Assembly: GCA_002306945.1 (NCBI GenBank)
Contig: DBTH01000249.1
Span: 412 to 13,432 of the forward strand
Direction of reading: 5' to 3'
Origin: Methylacidiphilaceae bacterium UBA1321
Lineage (GTDB): Bacteria > Verrucomicrobiota > Verrucomicrobiia > Methylacidiphilales > UBA1321
DNA length: 13,021 nt
Part shown: positions 1 to 5,993 of the stretch, piece by piece
Numbering within the stretch: the first letter of the stretch is position 1
Layout: each line of letters begins with the position of its first letter
Made by a program: the position numbers and the translations under genes
The notes under the pieces: model-generated
What the model saw: only the letters and a program-made list of their open reading frames with translations
What the model was told of the DNA's origin: nothing
Database searches by the model: none

Positions 1-41
1 CCTCACGCCCGATCTTGAGTTTTCCTGAGGCAAAGGCTTAG

Positions 42-53
42 TCATGCGCATGA
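42..53. repeat. 12-nt perfect palindrome just after the hsp70 stop
   Basis: TCATGCGCATGA is fully self-complementary and sits five bases beyond the TAA of the Hsp70 gene. It has no U-run, so it is not an obvious intrinsic terminator. It could be a small operator or chance; no function is claimed. Confidence 0.3.
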
Positions 54-57
54 TACT

Positions 58-1887
58 TTAATTTTCTCTAGCGTCGCGTTGCTTCTTTTCGAGAGCAGCT
101 TGCAGGGCGAGATCCATCACCAGATCGGCGAGAGGAACGGTGCCTTTGTCGAGTGCAGCGTTGGCGGCCTTGAGTAGATTCAGGTCGCCGGTTTCGAGGG
201 CTTTTTCGACCTCGGTCATAAGCGCCTCGATTTCCTTCACTTCGTCGTCGACGATCATCTTGCCGACCTGCGCGAGCGCCTTGCGCGTGCCTTCGAGCAT
301 CGCGCCGGATTTGATTTTTGTTTCGACCCATTGGCGCGCAGCCATGTCGTCAAAGGCGTTGTCGACCGACTCGGCGACCATGCGTTCGACATCGGCATCG
401 GACACATCGACGGCCGACTTGAGCTGGACGACTTTCTGATTGCCGGTCTTCACGTCGCGGGCCAGCACGGTGAGGATGCCGTTGGCGTCGATTTCGAACT
501 GCACGCCGACGCGCGGCACGCCCTTCGGAGCGGGTTCAAATTCGATCTGGAATTCGCCGAGCGACCAGTTGTCCTTGACCATTTCGCGTTCGCCCTGAAC
601 GGCGTGAATCTTCATCGATTTTTGATTGTCGATGGCGGTAGTGAAAAGTTCCCCGGCCTTGGTCGGGATGGTCGTATTGCGGTGGATGATGACATTCATC
701 AGGCCGCCGAAAGTTTCGATACCGAGGGAGAGCGGCGTGATGTCGAGCAGCACCATGTTTTGAACGCTGCCGGAGAGGATGCCGCCCTGGATCGTCGCGC
801 CGAGGGCGACGGCTTCGTCGGGATTGACGGAGGTGTTGGGCTCACGTTGGAAGATTTCTTTCACCAACGCGCGAACCAGCGGCATGCGGGTCTGGCCGCC
901 GACGAGAATGACTTCGTCGAGGTCTTCGGGTTTGACCTTGGCGTCGCTCATGGAGCGCAGACAATTGGTACGGGTTTTTTCGACGATGGCCTTGGCCAGG
1001 GTTTCGAGTTGTGCGCGCGTGACGGTGGTGGTGAAACTTTTTTCGCCCTGCACGAACGGCAGATTGACCTCGACTTGTTCTTCGCTGGAGAGTCGGCACT
1101 TGGCAGTTTCGGCTTCCTCACGCAATCGGGCCAGCAGGGCGGAATCGACGTGTTGCTTCAACTGCGCGGCCAGTCGGCGGGCGAGTTCGTCGGTCAGCGC
1201 GGCGTCGATGTCATCACCGCCAAGGCGGGTGTTGCCGTTGGTGGAAAGCACCTGGAAGACGCCGTCGTTGAGTTCGAGAATGGAGATGTCGAAGGTGCCT
1301 CCGCCGAGATCGTAGACGGCGATGCGGGCGCGTTTCTTGAGCTTATCTTCGCCGTAGGCCAGCGCGGCAGCAGTCGGTTCGTTGATGATGCGCTCGACGG
1401 TGAATCCGGCCATCTCACCGGCTTTTTTCGTCGCGTTACGCTGGGCGTCGTTGAAATAGGCAGGGACAGTGATGACGGCGCGGGTAACGGTTTCACCAAG
1501 AGCGGCCTCGGCGTCGGCCTTGAGTTTTTTGAGCACCTCGGCGGAAATTTCCTCCGGGCTGTAGCAACGACCGTGAATCGGGATGGCGACCTGTTCGCTG
1601 CCTTTGCCTTCGACCGGATAGGTGACGATCATTTCTTCCTGGCCGATTTCGGAACCGCGCCTGCCCATGAAGCGTTTGACTGAATAAACGGTTTCTTTCG
1701 GCTTGAGTCCGCGAACACGCTTGGCAGCGGCTCCAACGAGCGGAGCGGCACCGGGTGCGCTGAAGTGGACAACAGAAGGGGTCAGGCGTCGGCCTTCCTT
1801 GTCGGCCAATAGGACGGGAAATCCGGCGTCCATGACGCCAATGAGGGAATTGGTGGTTCCAAGGTCAATGCCAACGATGTGAGACAT
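58..1887 (-). CDS. Hsp70-family molecular chaperone (DnaK/HscA-like)
   Basis: This 609-residue protein is an ATP-driven chaperone of the cytoplasm that binds exposed hydrophobic peptide segments, normally with a J-domain partner and a nucleotide exchange factor; neither partner is in the window. The N-terminal ATPase domain shows the phosphate-1 loop DLGTTNS (residues 8-14), the connector motif with NEPTAAALAYG, the phosphate-2 loop DLGGGTFD (193-200) and the adenosine motif VGGQTRMP. The interdomain linker with LLDITPLSLGIET falls near residue 380, followed by the beta-sandwich substrate-binding domain and a helical lid. The lid is somewhat short and ends in a lysine/arginine-rich tail without the acidic EEVD-like or EEVKD-like end of many DnaK proteins. 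Whether this is the main DnaK, an HscA or a secondary paralogue cannot be decided here, since no grpE, dnaJ, hscB or isc gene is visible. The ATG start lies two residues before the conserved IVGIDLGTT block, so it is secure. Confidence 0.95.
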   Translation of the reverse strand: MSHIVGIDLGTTNSLIGVMDAGFPVLLADKEGRRLTPSVVHFSAPGAAPLVGAAAKRVRGLKPKETVYSVKRFMGRRGSEIGQEEMIVTYPVEGKGSEQVAIPIHGRCYSPEEISAEVLKKLKADAEAALGETVTRAVITVPAYFNDAQRNATKKAGEMAGFTVERIINEPTAAALAYGEDKLKKRARIAVYDLGGGTFDISILELNDGVFQVLSTNGNTRLGGDDIDAALTDELARRLAAQLKQHVDSALLARLREEAETAKCRLSSEEQVEVNLPFVQGEKSFTTTVTRAQLETLAKAIVEKTRTNCLRSMSDAKVKPEDLDEVILVGGQTRMPLVRALVKEIFQREPNTSVNPDEAVALGATIQGGILSGSVQNMVLLDITPLSLGIETFGGLMNVIIHRNTTIPTKAGELFTTAIDNQKSMKIHAVQGEREMVKDNWSLGEFQIEFEPAPKGVPRVGVQFEIDANGILTVLARDVKTGNQKVVQLKSAVDVSDADVERMVAESVDNAFDDMAARQWVETKIKSGAMLEGTRKALAQVGKMIVDDEVKEIEALMTEVEKALETGDLNLLKAANAALDKGTVPLADLVMDLALQAALEKKQRDAREN

Positions 1888-1928
1888 ACGTCTTGAGAAG
1901 ATAATCGAAAATCAAAGTCTTTCCATTG

Positions 1929-1946
1929 AAAAACCGCAGCTTGCGG
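1929..1946 (-). terminator. Candidate intrinsic terminator (minus strand)
   Basis: On the minus strand a five-pair GC stem (CCGCA, loop AGC, TGCGG) is followed directly by TTTTT. It lies at the distal end of repeat copy 1, between the GH16 gene and the Hsp70 gene, which run in the same direction. It would stop GH16 transcripts before hsp70, which would then need its own promoter in the roughly 40 bp before its start. The stem is short, so efficiency is uncertain. Confidence 0.5.
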
Positions 1947-2105
1947 GGCTCTGCCCCCAAACCCCCGCTCAAGGAAATGATTTCCTTGAGAATCCTCATA
2001 TTAGCCGAAAGACCCTTTACCGCTGCGGTAAAGGGTCTTTCGGCTAATTCGGGGTTCCCAGGGTATCATACCCTGGGCAGGAGGTGTGGAGGACAGCGTC
2101 CTCCA
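1945..2105 (-). repeat. Composite multi-hairpin repeat, copy 1 (inverted relative to copy 2)
   Basis: Read on the minus strand from just after the GH16 stop codon, the element is a chain of self-complementary blocks: TGGAGGAC-GCT-GTCCTCCA (2105-2087), a 21-nt odd palindrome built on CCCAGGGTAT (2077-2057), a variable 49-nt hairpin (2048-2000), a 23-nt odd palindrome built on CTCAAGGAAAT (1990-1968), and a GGGG/CAGAG/CCCC block (1966-1945). The flanking blocks match copy 2 at 7764-7923 almost base for base, while the central 52 nt (1999-2050) are unrelated in sequence. It starts only a few bases after the GH16 stop, as copy 2 does after the GH1-AraC stop, so both copies have the same orientation relative to the upstream gene. 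It could be a REP/BIME-like element, a MITE-like element or a transcript 3'-end structure. Confidence 0.9.
2000..2048. repeat. Variable central hairpin of repeat copy 1
   Basis: This is a perfect 49-nt odd palindrome: 24 bases starting ATTAGCCGAAAGACCC pair with their exact complement around a single central base at 2024. It has no following U-run on either strand, so unlike its counterpart in copy 2 it does not look like a standard intrinsic terminator. No similarity to the copy 2 hairpin was seen. Confidence 0.9.
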
Positions 2106-2111
2106 CGCTTA

Positions 2112-4073
2112 CTATTTAGCGGCGGGAGTGGCGGCTTCGGGTTGGGCTTGCGGGCCGTCGACTTCGGAAGCGAGATCCTTGCGTTGCCAGACGCGGACAT
2201 AATCGATGACCAATTCATCCGGCAACTGCGAATCATCGAGCGGGGAATTATCCCAACCGCCCATCGGCAGCGTAAACATCATATTCGACTGCACGTTGGA
2301 GATGCGGGGGTCTTCCCAGCGCAACACTTCCTTGCCATTGAAATAATAGACCGCGAGGCCGGGAGTCCAGAGCAGGCCGACGGTGACGAATCCGTCCTTG
2401 TCGGTCTGGAAATAATTGTTCTGCGAACCGGTCTGCTTGTGGCCCTTGTCGTAGCCGTCCCAGTGCATGGCGATGTTGGTGCGGTACTGGCCCCAGCGGG
2501 TGAGCATTTCGAAGACATCGAATTCCATGCCACCATGGCCGGTATCCTGACGGGTCCACTGCGGGCCTAACTTGGCACCGCGGTCAGGCATGAGCCAGAA
2601 GGCGGGCCAGAGTCCGGGGGCTTTGGGATTTTTGATGCGGGTTTCGAAATAGCCGTAGCGTTGAACCCATTTGCCGTAGGTGTCGAGGAAACCGCTGGCG
2701 TAGTCGCTCTGTTTTTCGCTGGGATTGTCGTTTTGGTAGCCGGTCTTCTTTTCGTAGCGCATGCGCACAACGCCGTTGCCGACGATGACATTGTCCTTGC
2801 TCCAATGGCTCTTGCGGTCCCAATAATTCGGGCCGTCGATGCGCCACTTGGTGAGATCGACGGAGTTGCCGTCGAAATTATCGTCGAAAGTCTTGGTCCA
2901 TTCGCCTTCGACGGGCGGCCGCTTGCCAACCCATTCGGGAACGACAATGGGCGGCGCATCGAGGAGGATGGAGGAGATTTGCAGGGAGGCTTCACCTTCA
3001 CCGCGAACGTAGATTTTCAGAGCGGAAACGGCGTCGCTGATAAACTTGGTGCCGGTGTTGGGCTGGCCGTCCCAACTGGTGCGGTTGCCGCTGTTGGGGA
3101 TGCCCTGCCACGGGACTTCGGCTTCAAAGGGAATGACGAGTTCGGCTTCGGCTCCGGGGGCAATCGGATTGCCGGAGGAGACGGTGCGGGTGGTGCCGCC
3201 GTTGCTGGACAGGACGGCGCTGACGACGGCCGGGCTGCCGCCGGTGTTCTTGAGTTTCACTTTTACTTCGTAACCGTCGCGCAGATCCCACCGGCCTTCG
3301 GACGGGCGGAAGACGACGACCTGGTCGGTTTTGCTCGTACCGGACGTGGTGAGCTCAATGGTTTGCGCCGGAGTGAGCGAGGCGGTGAGGCCGTTCTTGG
3401 CTTCGAGTTGCGTGGCGGCGTCAATCTTGACGTCAGCACCGAGGAGAACGCCGTCCTTGGGTTTGACGCGGATGGCGTTTTTATCGACGGGCGGTTTTTC
3501 ACCGGCGGGGCCGGCGGCCTGGAGGGCTTCGATGCGGAAGGATTGTTCGTCGGCCGATTTACCGGTGAAGATGAGGGCCTTGCAGACTTCGGCGGGCTTG
3601 AGCGCGTAGCCGGGCTTTTTGTAGCTATACCCGAAGATGAGTTTGAGGGTGCCGGTTTCGCCGGGCTTGAGGTAGGTCTGATCGGAGTTGGTGGGGTTAT
3701 CTTTCCAATCGCCGGGATTGTCGATACGCAGGTTCACGCCGAGTCCTTTTTTACCGGTGTTGGTCACCTTGATTTCGACGTGGCCGTAAGCCGACAGGTT
3801 CCAGACTTTGCTCTCGCCTTCGGGCAGGAGGCTGACGCCGGGGTAGCCTTCATTGCCGGGGGCGATGGTGACATTGATGCCAGGAGCGGCGGGATCGGTG
3901 CTGCGGGCGACAGTGACCTGGCTGGAGCTAGGTTTGAGGCGGGCTTCAACTCCGTCCTTGGCGACGTCGAGGAGCGGCAACGGTGCGGCGTCTTCGGCCA
4001 GGGCCAGGTGTGAATTGACAATCAAAGCGCTGACCGTAAAGGCGAGGGCCGAGAGGATTGTGTGCATCTTCAT
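2112..4073 (-). CDS. Secreted glycoside hydrolase family 16 protein with two N-terminal beta-sandwich modules
   Basis: This 653-residue extracellular enzyme should cleave internal beta-1,3 or beta-1,4 bonds in a polysaccharide with retention of configuration. Residues 1-26 form a signal peptide (KMH, hydrophobic stretch, cleavage near ALA-E). Two carbohydrate-binding-like modules follow (roughly 30-195 and 215-370), then the GH16 domain (about 385-632). The catalytic motif E517-F-D519-V-F-E522 has the ExDxxE form, with E517 as nucleophile and E522 as acid/base. That spacing is known from laminarinase, agarase, carrageenase and porphyranase groups rather than from lichenases (ExDxE). The domain ends with the usual VIDYVRVWQRK strand, followed by an Ala/Pro-rich tail. 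The exact substrate cannot be read from the sequence. It lies 122 bp downstream of the GH1 gene on the same strand and is probably co-transcribed; AAAGG about 12 bases before the ATG can serve as ribosome binding site. Confidence 0.93.
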   Translation of the reverse strand: MKMHTILSALAFTVSALIVNSHLALAEDAAPLPLLDVAKDGVEARLKPSSSQVTVARSTDPAAPGINVTIAPGNEGYPGVSLLPEGESKVWNLSAYGHVEIKVTNTGKKGLGVNLRIDNPGDWKDNPTNSDQTYLKPGETGTLKLIFGYSYKKPGYALKPAEVCKALIFTGKSADEQSFRIEALQAAGPAGEKPPVDKNAIRVKPKDGVLLGADVKIDAATQLEAKNGLTASLTPAQTIELTTSGTSKTDQVVVFRPSEGRWDLRDGYEVKVKLKNTGGSPAVVSAVLSSNGGTTRTVSSGNPIAPGAEAELVIPFEAEVPWQGIPNSGNRTSWDGQPNTGTKFISDAVSALKIYVRGEGEASLQISSILLDAPPIVVPEWVGKRPPVEGEWTKTFDDNFDGNSVDLTKWRIDGPNYWDRKSHWSKDNVIVGNGVVRMRYEKKTGYQNDNPSEKQSDYASGFLDTYGKWVQRYGYFETRIKNPKAPGLWPAFWLMPDRGAKLGPQWTRQDTGHGGMEFDVFEMLTRWGQYRTNIAMHWDGYDKGHKQTGSQNNYFQTDKDGFVTVGLLWTPGLAVYYFNGKEVLRWEDPRISNVQSNMMFTLPMGGWDNSPLDDSQLPDELVIDYVRVWQRKDLASEVDGPQAQPEAATPAAK

Positions 4074-4195
4074 GTGGGGTGCTACCTTTCTATTTCGGCA
4101 TTTCCGTCGATCAGACGCGTTGCGACTTTCAGTTTTTTTGTCACAAGCTAATGCCGATAATTTCGTCTGTAACTGGCTTTATCGCCAATCGTTTT

Positions 4196-5638
4196 TTATC
4201 CTAAAACCGTGGCTAATTCGCGTTTGCTTTTGCGGGGTTGCGCGGCAGTCGACGCATCTTCGGGGTGTTTGCCCTTGAACAAGAGCGAAGCGCCGTTGGT
4301 CTTGATGACTTCGCGATACCAGAACGCGGAGTCCTTGAGGGTGCGTTTCTGGGTCTCGTAATCGACATGGATCAGGCCGAAACGGTGCTTGTAGCCCTCG
4401 GCCCATTCGAAATTGTCCAGGATCGACCAGTGGAAATAACCGTCGATGCGGACGCCATCGGCGATGGCCTGGTGGACGCTGAGCAGATAGCGGTGGAGAA
4501 AGTCGATGCGCGAAGCGTCGTGGACGCTGCCATCGAGGGCCACCCAATCGCAACCGCTCATGCCGTTTTCGGTGATGACGACCGGTATCTTGTAACGTTC
4601 GGAAAGGAATTTCGGTCCCCAGTAGAGCGCCTCGGGCGTGACGCGCCAGGTGAAGTGCGTGTGGCGGAAACCGGCCGGCAGCGTAGCGGCGCGCGGATTG
4701 CCATCGGGGCCTTCCTCAATCGGCACGGCAGCGTAGATATTGCAGCCGTAGAAGTCGAGCGGCTGGCGGATGACATCCATGTCGGAGTCCTTGAACTTGG
4801 GAACGTTCTTGCCGTAGACACGCAGACCTTCCTCGGGGTAATGGCCGAGGATGACCGGGTCGCCCCACCAGACATTATTCCACATATTGTCGTGGTAGAC
4901 ATCAGCCATGCCGCGCATCGTGGCGGCGCGGTTGGCGGGAGTGTCGGTGACCGGGTAGCGGGATTCACCGACGGGAGCCCAGCCGACGATGGGCTTGAGC
5001 TTGGCACGCGAACGGATCGTTTGCACACTGCGGCCATGGGCCAGAAGAGCGTGATGGGCGGCGCGGAGCGCTTCGGGCATGTCGAGTTTAAAACCGGGAG
5101 CGTGAATGCCGGGGCCCTTGAGGTAGCCCATGCCGATGAAACACTGGGGCTCGTTGATCGTCATCCAACGCGAGACGCGGTCGGACAATTTATCGACGAC
5201 AACGGCGGTGTATTCGGCGAACCATTCCGGGATTTCCGGGTTGAGCCAACCGCCCCGCAGGAAGAGTTCGTAGGGCAATTCCCAATGGTAGAGCGTCACC
5301 CACGGTTCGATGCCCTTGGCGAGAAGTTCGTCAATGAGACGGTCGTAAAAATCGATTCCGGGCTTGTTGACCGCGCCGGTTCCGGCAGGGAGGATGCGCG
5401 GCCAGTTGATCGAAAGACGGTAAGCCTTGAGGCCAATCTCGGACATCAACGCGACGTCTTCCTTGTAACGGTGATAATGATCGCAAGCAACCTTGCCATT
5501 GCCGCTTTCCCAAATGACTCCAGGCGCTGCAGTGAACATATCCCAGATCGAAGGGCCCTTGCCGTCTTCGTTCCAAGCGCCCTCGATTTGGTAAGAAGAG
5601 GCCGCCGCGCCCCAAGTGAAATGTTGTGGAAAACTCAA
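4196..5638 (-). CDS. Cytoplasmic GH1 beta-glucosidase (catalytically complete)
   Basis: This enzyme hydrolyses terminal beta-D-glycosyl residues from oligosaccharides. There is no signal peptide, so it should act in the cytoplasm on imported products of the neighbouring GH16 enzyme. Numbered from the chosen start, the GH1 set is complete: Q17 (YQIEGAW), the HWELP motif, N162-E163 (INEP, acid/base), Y302 (CNIY), nucleophile E357 (ITENG), then WSILDNFEW. The chosen start is TTG at 5638, 480 codons. It is preceded by AAAGGA at seven bases spacing, and its product SFPQHFTWGA aligns residue for residue with the paralogue start MIFPNNFTWGA. An earlier in-frame TTG at 5674 lacks a ribosome binding site and would add a cysteine/arginine-rich segment alien to the family. 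It is divergent from the GH1-AraC gene and is the first gene of the GH1-GH16 unit. Glucosidase, galactosidase or fucosidase specificity is open. Confidence 0.93.
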   Translation of the reverse strand: MSFPQHFTWGAAASSYQIEGAWNEDGKGPSIWDMFTAAPGVIWESGNGKVACDHYHRYKEDVALMSEIGLKAYRLSINWPRILPAGTGAVNKPGIDFYDRLIDELLAKGIEPWVTLYHWELPYELFLRGGWLNPEIPEWFAEYTAVVVDKLSDRVSRWMTINEPQCFIGMGYLKGPGIHAPGFKLDMPEALRAAHHALLAHGRSVQTIRSRAKLKPIVGWAPVGESRYPVTDTPANRAATMRGMADVYHDNMWNNVWWGDPVILGHYPEEGLRVYGKNVPKFKDSDMDVIRQPLDFYGCNIYAAVPIEEGPDGNPRAATLPAGFRHTHFTWRVTPEALYWGPKFLSERYKIPVVITENGMSGCDWVALDGSVHDASRIDFLHRYLLSVHQAIADGVRIDGYFHWSILDNFEWAEGYKHRFGLIHVDYETQKRTLKDSAFWYREVIKTNGASLLFKGKHPEDASTAAQPRKSKRELATVLG

Positions 5639-5993
5639 GATCGATTCCTTTCTGCTACAACGACTCCATATCAAGTCATTCAGATGGCGGATATACTTCC
5701 CGAAGAGTGCGCGACGGGAAAACGACCGGTCACAGTGACCGCCCAGCCCGAAGAGAGTACATCCATGAGTTTAAGGTAACAGAACCCTCCCCATCCCGTA
5801 AGATACAATACTGACCTGAAATATGTCTATTTCCGACCGCCTATCAGCAATAAGGGCTTTCATTCTCCGTAAAACTGCCCTATATTTCCCTTCAGAGTAC
5901 CCAAATACGTCATTCCCCGGTCGGAAACCCACCTATCGATTCCCAGCGATCTTTATCCGCCTCAATTAACAAGCTAACTCGTCAGGAGCTCAC
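5639..5993. promoter_or_regulatory. Divergent promoter/operator region between the GH1 enzyme and the GH1-AraC regulator
   Basis: No gene is supported in these 355 bp, which are less GC-rich than the flanks. They contain a cluster of repeats that could be operators: a 15-nt palindrome CGGTCACAGTGACCG (5727-5741); the 9-mer CCCGAAGAG twice in the same direction, 48 bp apart (5699-5707 and 5747-5755), on either side of that palindrome; and the 10-mer TTTCCGACCG (5830-5839) with its exact inverted copy CGGTCGGAAA (5918-5927). GACCGCC also occurs twice (5737-5743, 5835-5841). A regulator of the AraC type commonly binds direct repeats near its own gene. No clear -35/-10 pair was found in either direction; TACAAT at 5804-5809 is only a weak candidate for the rightward -10. 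The rightward gene has a good ribosome binding site, AGGAG, six bases before its ATG. Confidence 0.6.
5727..5741. promoter_or_regulatory. Palindromic operator candidate
   Basis: CGGTCAC-A-GTGACCG is a perfect 15-nt odd palindrome inside the divergent intergenic region, about 90 bp upstream of the GH1 enzyme start. It is flanked on both sides by the direct repeat CCCGAAGAG. A dimeric regulator could bind it. AraC proteins more often use direct repeats, so a second regulator is also possible. Confidence 0.4.

Noticed and set aside
331..1683. Long open frame (450 codons) antisense to the Hsp70 gene
   Set aside because: It mirrors the codon structure of the chaperone gene, has Gly/Asp/Val/Phe-rich composition without recognisable motifs, and the opposite strand encodes an unmistakable Hsp70.
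1945..2105. Repeats as a CRISPR array or integron attC sites
   Set aside because: Only one unit per site, no regular spacers, and no cas or integrase gene; the variable core is itself palindromic, unlike CRISPR spacers.
2661..4013. Open frame of 450 codons antisense to the GH16 gene
   Set aside because: It is composition-driven (Gly/Ala/Val/Asp-rich) with no family motif. The GH16 frame has signal peptide and catalytic motif.
4074..4195. Separate terminator or promoter between GH1 and GH16 genes
   Set aside because: Only a four-pair hairpin and no U-run or convincing promoter hexamers were found in the 122-bp gap, so co-transcription is the simpler reading.
4238..5779. Open frame of 513 codons antisense to the GH1 enzyme
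   Set aside because: This is a shadow frame from high GC. A very similar antisense frame opposite the paralogue (6402-7892) shows the same artefact caused by shared GH1 codons, not a conserved antisense gene.
5626..5814. Small plus-strand frame (62 codons) in the divergent intergenic region
   Set aside because: No ribosome binding site, no motif, and it overlaps the GH1 enzyme start and the operator candidates.
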